NCBI RefSeq assembly: GCF_034674885.1
Contig: NZ_JAUCDS010000008.1
Location: 52,607 to 116,606, forward strand
Reading direction: 5' to 3'
Length of the DNA stretch: 64,000 nucleotides
Source of the DNA: Castellaniella sp034674885
GTDB lineage: Bacteria > Pseudomonadota > Gammaproteobacteria > Burkholderiales > Burkholderiaceae_B
Part shown: positions 9,102 through 17,841 of the stretch, piece after piece
Numbering within the stretch: the stretch's first letter is position 1
Layout: each line of letters opens with the position of its first letter
Translations under genes and position numbers: made by a program
The notes under the pieces: generated by a model
Databases searched by the model: none
What the model saw: the letters and a program-made list of their open reading frames with translations, nothing else
What the model was told of the DNA's origin: nothing

Positions 9102-10511
9102 ATGAGTACGGAAGCAAGCCACCCCGGATTTTTCAGCAAGGAACGCATCACCGCCCCACCCGGCTTCAACCGCTGGATGATCCCGCCAGCCGCCCTGGCG
9201 GTCCACCTGTGCATCGGCCAGGCCTATGCCTTTTCGGTCTTCAACGGCCCCATGACCAAACTCATCGGCATCCAGCAGCCCGCACCGGATGACTGGGGCC
9301 TGCCCGCCCTGGGCTGGATCTTCAGCCTGGCCATCCTGTTCCTGGGCCTGTCGGCCGCCTTCGCCGGCAAATGGCTGGAAGAAGTCGGCCCGCGCAAGGC
9401 CATGTTCGTGGCCGCCTGCTGCTTCGGTGGCGGTTTCATCGTGTCCTCGATCGGCGTCTCCACCCATCAGCTCTGGCTGCTGTACCTGGGCTACGGGGTG
9501 CTGGGCGGCATCGGGCTGGGCATCGGCTACGTGTCTCCCGTCTCGACCTTGATCAAATGGTTTCCGGACAAGCGCGGCATGGCCACCGGCATGGCCATCA
9601 TGGGCTTTGGCGGCGGTGCCTTCATCGCCTCGCCCATGTCCGTCGCCCTGATGGAACATTTCCGTACACCAATCTCCATGGGCGTATCCCAGACCTTCCT
9701 GGTCATGGGGGTGCTGTACTTCATCTCCATGATGATCGGGGCCTATGCCATCCGCATCCCGGCCGCCGACTGGAAACCCGAGGGCTGGACGCCGCCGGTC
9801 ACCCAGAAAGGCATGATCTCCCGCAACCACGTGCACATCGACCAGGCGCTCAAGACCCCGCAGTTCTGGCTGCTGTGGTGGGCCCTGACGCTGAACGTCA
9901 CGGCCGGCATCGGGGTCCTGGGCCAGGCCTCTGTGATGATCCAGGAAAGCTTCCGGGGTGCCATCACGCCCGCCGCCGCAGCCGGCTTCGTCGGCCTGCT
10001 GTCGCTGGCCAACATGCTGGGGCGGTTCTTCTGGTCCAGCACCTCCGACTACCTGGGACGCAAGACCACCTATGGGATCTTCTTCGTGCTGGGGGCGATC
10101 CTGTACTTCCTGGTGCCCGGCATGGGCGCATCGGGCAACGTGGCCCTGTTCGTCCTGTTCTACGCCATCATCATTTCGATGTACGGCGGTGGATTCTCCA
10201 CCGTGCCGGCGTACCTGGCCGACCTGTTCGGCACCCGCTACGTGGGCGGCATCCACGGCCGGCTGCTGACTGCCTGGGCCGCTGCCGGGGTGCTGGGGCC
10301 GGTCCTGGTGAACTACATCCGCCAGTATCAGGTGGATCACGGCGTCCCGCCGGGCCAGTCCTACACGGTCACCATGTATCTGATGGCCGGGCTGCTGGTC
10401 ATCGGATTCTTCTGCAACCTGTTCGTGCGGCCAGTGGCCTCGCATCACCACATGAGCAGCGACGCGGATAGCGGCATGCTGTCCGGCGCCACCCTGGCCC
10501 ATCAGAAATAA
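9102..10511 (+). CDS. Oxalate/formate antiporter (OFA) family MFS transporter
   Basis: A 469-residue inner-membrane protein of the MFS OFA family with about 12 hydrophobic segments. The first membrane segment reads HLCIGQAYAFSVFNGPM; the loop FPDKRGMATGMAIMGFGGG is the MFS motif between helices 4 and 5, and GSSTSDYLGRKTTYG-like sequence marks the repeat in the second half. AGGAGGAG lies just upstream of the ATG. Lying after a formate dehydrogenase operon, it most plausibly imports formate, perhaps by exchange with oxalate or by symport. Substrate and mode are inferred from context; some OFA members carry other organic anions. It is followed nine bases later by a 40-residue membrane protein. 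Confidence 0.85.
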   Translation: MSTEASHPGFFSKERITAPPGFNRWMIPPAALAVHLCIGQAYAFSVFNGPMTKLIGIQQPAPDDWGLPALGWIFSLAILFLGLSAAFAGKWLEEVGPRKAMFVAACCFGGGFIVSSIGVSTHQLWLLYLGYGVLGGIGLGIGYVSPVSTLIKWFPDKRGMATGMAIMGFGGGAFIASPMSVALMEHFRTPISMGVSQTFLVMGVLYFISMMIGAYAIRIPAADWKPEGWTPPVTQKGMISRNHVHIDQALKTPQFWLLWWALTLNVTAGIGVLGQASVMIQESFRGAITPAAAAGFVGLLSLANMLGRFFWSSTSDYLGRKTTYGIFFVLGAILYFLVPGMGASGNVALFVLFYAIIISMYGGGFSTVPAYLADLFGTRYVGGIHGRLLTAWAAAGVLGPVLVNYIRQYQVDHGVPPGQSYTVTMYLMAGLLVIGFFCNLFVRPVASHHHMSSDADSGMLSGATLAHQK

Positions 10512-10520
10512 GGAGACCCC

Positions 10521-10643
10521 ATGTCCACCACGACACACACCCCATCGCGCGCGCTGATCGTCCTGTTCTGGCTGTACGTCGGCGTTCCCCTGGTCCTGGG
10601 CATCTGGGAAACCCTGCTGAAAGCCAGCGCCCTGTTCCACTGA
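10521..10643 (+). CDS. Small single-span membrane protein paired with the OFA transporter
   Basis: A 40-residue protein starting at ATG 10521, nine bases after the transporter stop, with AAGGAGACCCC as ribosome site. A short polar N-terminus (MSTTTHTPSR) is followed by one hydrophobic span (ALIVLFWLYVGVPLVLGIWE) and a brief tail. Position, size and topology match the small accessory subunits that accompany OFA-type transporters in many proteobacteria. A role in assembling or tuning the carrier is an inference. It is too short for ordinary gene callers and could easily be missed. Confidence 0.7.
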   Translation: MSTTTHTPSRALIVLFWLYVGVPLVLGIWETLLKASALFH

Positions 10644-10687
10644 ACGGCTTCCGGCGCCCGGCGGCACCCGGGCGCGGCTTCGGCATT

Positions 10688-10710
10688 TGCTTATATCCGC
10701 ATAAAAACAT
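10688..10710. promoter_or_regulatory. Candidate operator of cysJ, copy 1 of an element repeated around cysJIG
   Basis: The 23 bases match those at 15764-15786 in 19 positions (shared core TGCTTATAT, CG, AT, AAAA). The centre has the form TTAT-N6-ATAA, a LysR-type box, so CysB is a reasonable but untested candidate regulator. It also forms a longer inverted repeat GCTTAT...ATAAGC ending at 10714. It lies 75-97 bases ahead of the cysJ start. Confidence 0.5.
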
Positions 10711-10737
10711 AAGCATCCGTTCGTTCACGGCCTGAAG

Positions 10738-10761
10738 GAAGCGTCCCAGAATGGACGCTTC
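10738..10761 (+). terminator. Perfect 9-bp hairpin in the cysJ leader (terminator or attenuator)
   Basis: GAAGCGTCC (10738-10746) pairs perfectly with GGACGCTTC (10753-10761) around a CAGAAT loop, followed by tttcgtttc. The T-run is weak. It stands 23 bases ahead of the cysJ ATG and downstream of the candidate operator. It could end the formate-operon transcript or attenuate cysJIG; the sequence does not decide between them. Confidence 0.45.
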
Positions 10762-10784
10762 TTTCGTTTCGCCAAGGCCATGCC

Positions 10785-12590
10785 ATGCTCGCGCCGAACT
10801 ATCTGCCCGAAGCCCATCATTCCCTGATCGCCGAACTGGCGGACACGCTCGAATCCACCAGCCTGCATTGGCTGTCCGGCTATTTCGCCGGAGTCGCCCA
10901 GGCCCGCCAGCCAGCACGCGAGTCCGCCCCACCGTTGACGGTCGCCGCAGCACCCGCAACCGACGCGGCCCAACGCCTGACCATCCTGTACGGCAGCCAG
11001 ACCGGCAACGCCAAGCGCCTGGCCACCCAGCTGCACGAGCAGGTCCAGGCGCAGGGGCTGACTGCGCGCCTGGTGCGCGCCGACCAATACAAGACCAAGG
11101 AACTGAAGGACGAGCAACTGCTCTACGTCGTGATGAGCACGCAGGGCGACGGAGACCCGCCGGACGATTCCATCGCCTGGGTCGAGTTCCTGCTGGGCAA
11201 GCGCGCGCCCAAGCTGCCTAAACTGAAGTACGCCGTCCTGGGACTGGGCGATTCCAGCTATCCGTCTTTTTGCGGCATCTCGCAAAAGATCGATGCCCGG
11301 CTGACGGAACTGGGCGCCCAGCGCCTGCAGGACGCCGGCACGGCCGACCTGGACATCGAGACGGTTGCCGGCCCCTGGCAGGCCCGTGCCCTGGAACAGG
11401 CGGGACAGGCGTTGAAAGCCGCCGCGCCGGCCACCGCCCAGGCCACGGTGACGCCGCTGCGCCCGCAAACCGAAAGATTCACGCGCGACCACCCGTTCCA
11501 GGCCGAAGTGCTGCTGAACCAGCCCATCACCGGACGCGACAGCGACAAGGACATCCGCCACCTGGAACTGTCCCTGGAGGGCAGCAGGTTGAACTACGAG
11601 CCAGGCGACGCCCTGGGCGTATGGCCGGTGCAGGACGACACCCTGGTCGCCCGGGTGCTGGAGGCCACGGGGCTGAACGCCGCCGACTCCGTCGAACACC
11701 AGGGCGCCGCGCGGCCGCTGGGCGAATGGCTGGGCCGCTACCGCGAGCTGACCGTGCTGACCCGCCCCTTCCTGACGGCGCTGGCGGAGCGCGCCGGCCA
11801 GGCGGACCTGAGCACCCTGCTGCAACCCGAATCCCGCGAAGCGCTGTCGACCTACATGGCGCGGCACCAGCTGATCGATGCCGTGCGGACCTGGCCGGTG
11901 CGCTGGAGCGCGCAAGACCTGGTAGCGGCCCTGCGTCCCCTGACTCCACGCCTGTATTCCATCGCATCCTGCGCCACGGCTGCCGAAGACGAAGTCCACC
12001 TGACGCTGGCGCACGTCGCCTTCGAGCACGAGTCCGAATCCCGCTGGGGCGTGGCCTCGCACTTCCTGGCCGAACGCGCCGAGGGCGACACGGTGCCGAT
12101 CTTCATCGAGGAAAACACGCGCTTTCGCCTGCCCGAAGACCCGGCCCGCGACATCATCATGATCGGTGCCGGCACCGGCGTGGCGCCCTTCCGCGCCTTC
12201 GTCCAGGCCCGCTCGGACGCGGACGCCGCCGGCCGCAACTGGCTGTTCTTCGGCAACCCGCATTTCACCAGCGACTTCCTGTACCAGACCGAATGGCAGC
12301 AGGCCCTGAAGGACGGCCAGCTGGACCGCATCGACCTGGCCTTTTCCCGCGATCAGGCCGACAAGATCTACGTGCAGCACCGGCTGCTGGAACGCGGCGC
12401 CGACGTCTACGACTGGATCCAGGCAGGCGCCCACGTCTACGTCTGCGGCGACGCGGACCACATGGCCCGAGACGTGCATGCCACCTTGCAGGAGATCGCC
12501 CGCGACCAGGGCGGTCTGAGCGAAGACGGCGCACGGCAATGGCTGGACGACCTGGCCGCCCAGGGCCGCTACGCCCGGGATGTGTACTGA
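10785..12590 (+). CDS. cysJ: Sulfite reductase [NADPH] flavoprotein, alpha subunit
   Basis: CysJ passes electrons from NADPH via FAD and FMN to CysI for the six-electron reduction of sulfite to sulfide. The 601 residues show, in order, an N-terminal segment, a flavodoxin domain (LTILYGSQTGNAKRLA from about residue 65, then STQGDGDPPDD and LGLGDSSYPSFC), the FAD domain with RLYSIAS, and an NADP domain with GAGTGVAPFRAF and YVCGDADHMARD, ending in the aromatic residue usual for the family (RDVY). Its length fits E. coli CysJ. cysI follows after 66 bases. Many Burkholderiales use a CysI fed by another donor, so the NADPH-type pair is worth noting. Confidence 0.95.
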   Translation: MLAPNYLPEAHHSLIAELADTLESTSLHWLSGYFAGVAQARQPARESAPPLTVAAAPATDAAQRLTILYGSQTGNAKRLATQLHEQVQAQGLTARLVRADQYKTKELKDEQLLYVVMSTQGDGDPPDDSIAWVEFLLGKRAPKLPKLKYAVLGLGDSSYPSFCGISQKIDARLTELGAQRLQDAGTADLDIETVAGPWQARALEQAGQALKAAAPATAQATVTPLRPQTERFTRDHPFQAEVLLNQPITGRDSDKDIRHLELSLEGSRLNYEPGDALGVWPVQDDTLVARVLEATGLNAADSVEHQGAARPLGEWLGRYRELTVLTRPFLTALAERAGQADLSTLLQPESREALSTYMARHQLIDAVRTWPVRWSAQDLVAALRPLTPRLYSIASCATAAEDEVHLTLAHVAFEHESESRWGVASHFLAERAEGDTVPIFIEENTRFRLPEDPARDIIMIGAGTGVAPFRAFVQARSDADAAGRNWLFFGNPHFTSDFLYQTEWQQALKDGQLDRIDLAFSRDQADKIYVQHRLLERGADVYDWIQAGAHVYVCGDADHMARDVHATLQEIARDQGGLSEDGARQWLDDLAAQGRYARDVY

Positions 12591-12656
12591 ACCCCGCCCC
12601 TACCGCCTGCGGACCGAACGGCCCGCAGCCCCTCTTTTCGACATGAAGCCCCCCCG

Positions 12657-14318
12657 ATGAGCGTTTCCCCCCTATCCCCCCTGGAAGACATCAAGATCGC
12701 CAGTCGGTTCCTGCGCGGCACGATCGCCCAGGAACTGGAAAACCCGATTACCGGCGCGATCCCCGAATCCGACACCAAGCTGCTGAAATTCCACGGCAGC
12801 TACATGCAGGACGACCGCGACATCCGCGACGAGCGGCGCAAGCAGAAACTGGAACCCGCCTACGCGTTCATGGTGCGGGCGCGCCTGCCAGGCGGTGTCA
12901 TCGCGCCGGACCAATGGCTGGCGCTGGACGAACTGGCACAGCGCTATGCCACCCGGGGCCTGCGCATCACCACGCGCCAGACCTTCCAGTGGCACGGCAT
13001 CCTGAAACGCGATCTGCGGGCCTTCATGCAGGGCATCCGCGATGCCCGGGCGACAACGATCGCCGCTTGCGGCGACGTCAACCGCCAGGTGATCAGCTCG
13101 GTCAACCCGCACCTGTCCAGCCAGCACGCCCAGGTCCAGGAATGGGTGCTGCGCCTGTCCAACCACTTCCTGCCCCGCACCTCGGCCTACGCGGAAATCT
13201 GGCTGGGCGGCGAGCAGGTGGGCGAAGCGGCGGACGAGGAGCCCATCTACGGCAATAATTCCGCCTATCTGCCGCGTAAATTCAAGATCGGCATCGCCAT
13301 CCCGCCAACCAATGACTGCGACGTGTTCGCCAACGATCTGGGCCTGGTCGCCATCATCGAAAACGGCGAATTGCTGGGCTTCAACGTGGCAGTGGGCGGC
13401 GGCATGGGCGCCACGGCGGGCGACCCCACGACCTATCCCCGCCTGGGCTCTCTGATGGGCTTCGTCACGCCGGACGACCTGATCGCCGTGGCCGAGGCCG
13501 TAGTCACCCTGCAACGCGATCATGGCGACCGCAAGGAACGCCAGCACGCGCGGCTGAAATACACGGTGGACCGCCTGGGCGTGGACTGGTTTCGCGAACA
13601 GATCCAGGCCCGCAGCGGGCGCACCCTGCAAGACGCCCGCCCCTACCGATTCGAGCGCAACGGCGACCGCTACGGTTGGTCGCGCGGCGAGGACGGCCGC
13701 TGGCACCTGGGCCTGTACATTGCTTCCGGACGCCTGTGGGATCGCGACGGCCTGCGGCTGCAGACCGGCATGCGTGAAATCGCCAAAGTCCTGAAAGGCG
13801 AATTCCGCCTGACCTGCAATCAGAATCTGGTGATCGCCAACGTGGACGAGGCCGACCGCGCCACCATCGACACCCTGGTGCAGGAATACGGACTGGACGG
13901 CTACCAGGAACAAAGCGGCATCCGCCGCCACCACATCGCCTGTGTGGCGCTGCCCACCTGCGGCCTGGCCATGGCCGAGAGCGAACGCTACGCTCCGGTG
14001 CTGCTGCCCAAGCTGGAGGCCCTGCTGGACAAGCACGGTCTGCGGGATGAGCCCATCCTGCTGCGCCTGTCGGGTTGCCCCAACGGCTGCTCACGCCCCT
14101 ACCTGGGCGAAATCGCCCTGGTGGGACGGGCGCTGGGCCGCTATGACCTGCGCCTGGGGGCGGACTTCGTCGGTGAACGGATGAACCGCCTGTACCGGGA
14201 AAACATCGATGAAACCGAGATCCTGGGCAGCCTGGATACCCTGTTCGCCGACTATGCCGGCCAGCGCCAGCCGCAGGAAGCCTTCGGCGATTTCCTGATG
14301 CGCACCGGAGTGGTCTGA
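12657..14318 (+). CDS. cysI: Sulfite reductase hemoprotein, beta subunit
   Basis: CysI reduces sulfite to sulfide on a coupled siroheme and [4Fe-4S] centre in the cytoplasm. The 553 residues hold the two nitrite/sulfite reductase repeats; the cluster ligands are C429 and C435 (CVALPTC) and C474 and C478 (SGCPNGC). Substrate-binding arginine and lysine segments such as GLRITTRQTFQWHGI are intact. The ATG at 12657 lies 66 bases after cysJ. Its stop is two bases before cysG, which makes the siroheme that CysI needs, so the operon supplies electron donor, enzyme and cofactor together. Confidence 0.95.
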   Translation: MSVSPLSPLEDIKIASRFLRGTIAQELENPITGAIPESDTKLLKFHGSYMQDDRDIRDERRKQKLEPAYAFMVRARLPGGVIAPDQWLALDELAQRYATRGLRITTRQTFQWHGILKRDLRAFMQGIRDARATTIAACGDVNRQVISSVNPHLSSQHAQVQEWVLRLSNHFLPRTSAYAEIWLGGEQVGEAADEEPIYGNNSAYLPRKFKIGIAIPPTNDCDVFANDLGLVAIIENGELLGFNVAVGGGMGATAGDPTTYPRLGSLMGFVTPDDLIAVAEAVVTLQRDHGDRKERQHARLKYTVDRLGVDWFREQIQARSGRTLQDARPYRFERNGDRYGWSRGEDGRWHLGLYIASGRLWDRDGLRLQTGMREIAKVLKGEFRLTCNQNLVIANVDEADRATIDTLVQEYGLDGYQEQSGIRRHHIACVALPTCGLAMAESERYAPVLLPKLEALLDKHGLRDEPILLRLSGCPNGCSRPYLGEIALVGRALGRYDLRLGADFVGERMNRLYRENIDETEILGSLDTLFADYAGQRQPQEAFGDFLMRTGVV

Positions 14319-14320
14319 TC

Positions 14321-15760
14321 ATGCAGCTGTTTCCCCTGTTCACGGATCTGCGGGGCCGCACGGCGCTGGTGATCGGCGCCGGACTGGTTGCCGACCGCAA
14401 GATCCATCTGCTGTTGTCGGCCGGCGCCCGCGTGGTTGTCGGCGCCCACGCGGCCCACCCCCAGGTCCAGGCCCGCGCCCAGGCGGGAGAAGTGGAACTG
14501 TGCCTGGCCCCCTTTGACCCGGCCTGGCTGGACGAGGCCTGGCTGGTCATCGCCGCCACCAACGACCGCGCGCTGAACCGCCGGATCGCGGACGCCGCCG
14601 CCGCCCGGCGGCTGTTCTGCAACGTGGTCGATGACGCGGAGCTGTCCAGCGCCCAGGTGCCGGCCATCGTGGACCGGGCCCCCATCACCATCGCCATTTC
14701 CTCGAGCGGCAGCGCGCCGGTCATCGCGCGGCGCCTGCGAGAACGCATCGAATCCCTGTTCGACCCCGCGCTGGGGGCGCTGGCATCCCTGGCGCAGCGC
14801 AAACGCGCGGCGATCCGGCAGGCCCGGCCGGATCTGCGCACTCGCCGGGATTTCTACGACTGGCTGCTGGACGGCCCCGTGCTGAGCGCCTTGCGGCGCA
14901 GTCGGGCGGACGAGGCCGAAGCCGCCTTGGACCAGGCCCTGAGCCAGAACACCCAGGCGCCGGCCGGCAAGGTCCTGCTCGTGGGCGCGGGCCCGGGCGA
15001 TCCGGGGCTGCTGACCCTGCGTGGCCTGCGCGCCCTGAACGAGGCCGACGTGATCCTGGCCGATCGCCTGGTCAGCCCTGAAGTGCTGGCCCTGGCACGG
15101 CGCGATGCGCAGGTGATCGACGTGGGCAAGACCCTGGGCGGCCCGCACGAAACCACCCAGGCCCGCATCCACGCCCTGATGGTGTCGCACGCGCGGCAGG
15201 GCCGCTGCGTGGTGCGCCTGAAAGGCGGCGACCCCATGGTGTTCGGCCGGGGGGGCGAGGAGCTGCAGCACCTGAAGCGCCACGGCATCGCCTACGAAGT
15301 CGTGCCCGGCATCACCGCCGCACTGGCCTGCGGCGCCTACGCCGGCATCCCGCTGACCCACCGCGACCACGCGCAATCGCTGACGCTGGCGACTGCGCAC
15401 CGCCGCGCAGGAGCCGGCGGCGGCACGGTGGACGACCGACCCGGCAACGGCCAGACCCGGGTCTATTACATGGGGGTGAATCGCCTGCCGACCCTGCGCG
15501 AACAACTGCTGGCGGACGGGCTGACGCCGACCACCCCCTGCGCCATCGTGGAAAACGGGTCGCGAGTGAATCAGCGCGTACTGCACGGCACGCTGGCCAG
15601 CATGGAAGCGCTGGCACATGCACACGCCATCCAGTCTCCTGCGCTTGTCCTCGTGGGCGCAGTCACCGCCCTGGGGATGGAACTGGGCTGGTTCGGCCAG
15701 AGCCTCCATGCCCAGAAGACCTGCCGCCCCCGAGAAAACATGCAGCAGGCTATTGCCTGA
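14321..15760 (+). CDS. cysG: Siroheme synthase (precorrin-2 dehydrogenase/ferrochelatase plus uroporphyrinogen-III methyltransferase)
   Basis: A 479-residue fusion that converts uroporphyrinogen III into siroheme. The N-terminal half (1-210) has the NAD-binding start VIGAGLVADRKIHLLLSAGA and the CysG dimerisation region. The C-terminal half (from about 215) is the SAM-dependent methyltransferase with VGAGPGDPGLLTLRGLRAL, VVRLKGGDPMVFGRGGEE and PLTHRDHAQS. Both halves look complete. The start is two bases after the cysI stop, consistent with coupled translation. Siroheme made here serves CysI. The methyltransferase part has a glycine-rich loop (AGAGGGTVDDRP) where E. coli CysG has a different sequence of similar length. 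Confidence 0.95.
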   Translation: MQLFPLFTDLRGRTALVIGAGLVADRKIHLLLSAGARVVVGAHAAHPQVQARAQAGEVELCLAPFDPAWLDEAWLVIAATNDRALNRRIADAAAARRLFCNVVDDAELSSAQVPAIVDRAPITIAISSSGSAPVIARRLRERIESLFDPALGALASLAQRKRAAIRQARPDLRTRRDFYDWLLDGPVLSALRRSRADEAEAALDQALSQNTQAPAGKVLLVGAGPGDPGLLTLRGLRALNEADVILADRLVSPEVLALARRDAQVIDVGKTLGGPHETTQARIHALMVSHARQGRCVVRLKGGDPMVFGRGGEELQHLKRHGIAYEVVPGITAALACGAYAGIPLTHRDHAQSLTLATAHRRAGAGGGTVDDRPGNGQTRVYYMGVNRLPTLREQLLADGLTPTTPCAIVENGSRVNQRVLHGTLASMEALAHAHAIQSPALVLVGAVTALGMELGWFGQSLHAQKTCRPRENMQQAIA

Positions 15761-15763
15761 AAA

Positions 15764-15786
15764 TGCTTATATACGTATCAAAATAT
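15764..15786. promoter_or_regulatory. Copy 2 of the cysJ-type AT-rich element, ahead of the CHASE2 operon
   Basis: The 23 bases are 19/23 identical to 10688-10710, again with a TTAT-N6-AT core. The element starts four bases after the cysG stop and 93 bases before the CHASE2 gene start, in a short AT-rich gap (15761-15878). That gap also holds AGGAGG at 15822-15827, which has no matching start codon at normal spacing. A shared regulator for cysJIG and the following operon is possible. Confidence 0.45.
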
Positions 15787-15878
15787 CTATTTTTTGTATA
15801 TTGAGTTACAGGATATAATCCAGGAGGCATTGACAGACTGATACTTCACACTTGGCTCCAGGCAGCTACAGCAGCACG

Positions 15879-17471
15879 ATGGTCGGACCCGGCACCCTCC
15901 TCCACAGGCTTTTCCGCTCCCCACTGCACAGCCTGGGCCGTTTGTTTCGCCACTGGATCCACGAAAACGACGCACAGTCTGCTGGATCATGGGTGCTGTC
16001 GCTGCTGACGCTCTGTCTGATTTCCCTGCTCATGCTGTGGCTGGGCGACAAGCTCAACGGCCAGGGCATGGCCGTCACGCGCTATCTGGCGCGCATGCAA
16101 GCGCCCCTGGCCGCTCAGGCCTACCCGGATGATTGGGGAAAGCAGATCAGCGTCATCACCTATGACAACGAATTCCTGCGGCATAACGATTACGCCTGGC
16201 CGATCCCCTACCAGGATCACGCCGACTGGCTCGACCGCCTGACTGCCGATCCCACAGGCCGCCCCAAGGCGCTCTTCCTGGATATCACCTTCGGCCAGGC
16301 CAGGGATGACGATGGCATCCAGGACCTGGCGCAGGTCCTGTGCGACATCCAGAATACACGCGGCATCCCGGTATTTCTGGCAGCGCTTGCCGACCCCGCC
16401 ACAGGCTGGCTATCCACCCATCCCGCCTTGATGCAGGCGCAGCAAGCAGCACAACCTTGTCTGACCCTGGTGGGCGTGACGCACCACCCAGACCCGATCG
16501 ATGGCGTCACCTGGAGCTACCCTCTGACTGTTCACGCCGAGCAGGGGCAGATCGTGAATGGCCGTCCTGCCTCGCCGGAGACGCCGCATTTCCAGAGCGC
16601 CGCGTTGACGCTTGCGGAACAGGTGGGCCGAATCCCGCTGGGCGAAGAAACCCACGCCCTGGCGCTTGTCTGGGGCAAGAGCCACATGCCATCACGGCCA
16701 TCGGCCTACTGGCAGCACTGCAGTCCGGCGAAACACTGGCCCTGGTTAGCAATCCCAAACTTCATCCGCGACATACTGGGTGACACGCCGGTGCTACTGT
16801 CCTGCCCGACGCACGACACACTCTCCATGAAACAGGTTGGCGAGCTGGAAGACGAGGCCTTGCGTACATACACCAAGGACAAATATGTCTTTGTCGGGGC
16901 CATGATCGACGGCTACAACGATTTTGCCCAATCGCCCGTCCAAGGACGAATTCCGGGGGTCTTCGTCCACGCCATGGCACTGGACAATCTGCTGACCTAC
17001 GGCAAGCGATACAAACAGGATGCAGGCTGGGCCTTCCCACCCTCCTGGGGCCTGGCCCTGATCTGCTGCATCACTGTGTTCAGCGTACTGCTGGCGCGGA
17101 CTTGCCTGCGCTCAGCCGGAAAACGGCTGGCGGAACGCTACCGGACTGCACCCGGTCTGGACAGGCTGGCGGCGCGAGGCACAGCCCATCCCTGGCTGGC
17201 AAGTACGCTGAGACTGACAGGCCGCGCGGCAGGGTGGGCGCTGCGTGTCTGGGTTCAGTTGATCATCGCCACAGCGATGATCATCCTGCTACAGCACTAT
17301 TTTCGTATTGGATCCTTGCCTGTCATCGAACTGATCGGCATGACGCTGCTGGCCGAAGGCTTCAACTACCTGGACAAGCTACGCCGCTACCTGGGCACAC
17401 GGATCTCGCAGCAACCGGCAGGCGGGCGGAGCACACCCGCAACCTCAACCATCCAGAAGGAGACATCATGA
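15879..17471 (+). CDS. CHASE2-domain membrane protein without an output domain
   Basis: A 530-residue protein with one N-terminal membrane helix (WVLSLLTLCLISLLMLWLG), a periplasmic CHASE2 sensor domain of roughly 300 residues and about three C-terminal membrane helices. The CHASE2 signature is clear near its end: VFVGAMIDGYNDFAQSPVQG followed by PGVFVHAMALDNLL. CHASE2 proteins normally end in a kinase, cyclase or GGDEF domain; here only a short cytoplasmic tail of about 35 polar residues follows, so it cannot signal by itself. The start is uncertain: ATG at 15879 or TTG at 15852, neither with a good ribosome site. It overlaps the next gene by ATGA. Its role is unknown. Confidence 0.75.
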   Translation: MVGPGTLLHRLFRSPLHSLGRLFRHWIHENDAQSAGSWVLSLLTLCLISLLMLWLGDKLNGQGMAVTRYLARMQAPLAAQAYPDDWGKQISVITYDNEFLRHNDYAWPIPYQDHADWLDRLTADPTGRPKALFLDITFGQARDDDGIQDLAQVLCDIQNTRGIPVFLAALADPATGWLSTHPALMQAQQAAQPCLTLVGVTHHPDPIDGVTWSYPLTVHAEQGQIVNGRPASPETPHFQSAALTLAEQVGRIPLGEETHALALVWGKSHMPSRPSAYWQHCSPAKHWPWLAIPNFIRDILGDTPVLLSCPTHDTLSMKQVGELEDEALRTYTKDKYVFVGAMIDGYNDFAQSPVQGRIPGVFVHAMALDNLLTYGKRYKQDAGWAFPPSWGLALICCITVFSVLLARTCLRSAGKRLAERYRTAPGLDRLAARGTAHPWLASTLRLTGRAAGWALRVWVQLIIATAMIILLQHYFRIGSLPVIELIGMTLLAEGFNYLDKLRRYLGTRISQQPAGGRSTPATSTIQKETS

Positions 17472-17839
17472 AACAATGCGTCGGCATGTTGATCATGCTC
17501 ATCGCCCTAACCCAGGCCGCAGCAGCAGCGAGCCCTGCTGAAATCAAGAGCGCCAGCCCGACATCTCGCGACATGATCGATCTCTACGAGCAAGCCAAGG
17601 CCGCAGCGCCGGTCGCCCAAGCCAAGACAGCCGCATTGCAGTTTCCCATCCCGGTGCTAGACACGAAATCCGGATACTCGAAGATCATGCTGAACGGCAA
17701 GGAATATTGGGTGCGCAACAGCCAGGTACGAATGCAGCGGACATCGAGCGCCAAATGCGGCCCCACCTCCATCATCGCCCTGGGGCCCACCACATCCACA
17801 CCGGGCGTCAGCGAACACGCCTGCCCCAAAGGCCGCTAG
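17468..17839 (+). CDS. Small secreted protein of unknown function with two cysteines
   Basis: The ATG at 17468 overlaps the CHASE2 stop (ATGA) and follows AAGGAGACATC. The 123-residue product starts with a signal peptide (MKQCVGMLIMLIALTQAAAA, cleavage near AAA-AS). The mature part has a helical stretch (RDMIDLYEQAKAAAPVAQAK), then a compact segment GYSKIMLNGKEYWVRNSQVR that resembles an SH3-like strand pattern, and a tail with two cysteines (AKCGPTS and HACPKGR) that could form a disulfide in the periplasm. I do not recognise the family. Its tight coupling to the CHASE2 and M48 genes suggests they act together in the envelope. Confidence 0.65.
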   Translation: MKQCVGMLIMLIALTQAAAAASPAEIKSASPTSRDMIDLYEQAKAAAPVAQAKTAALQFPIPVLDTKSGYSKIMLNGKEYWVRNSQVRMQRTSSAKCGPTSIIALGPTTSTPGVSEHACPKGR

Positions 17840-17841
17840 TC

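Noticed and set aside
10725..12539. A 604-codon minus-strand frame opposite cysJ
   Set aside because: cysJ has all flavin and NADPH motifs on the plus strand; the antisense product has none.
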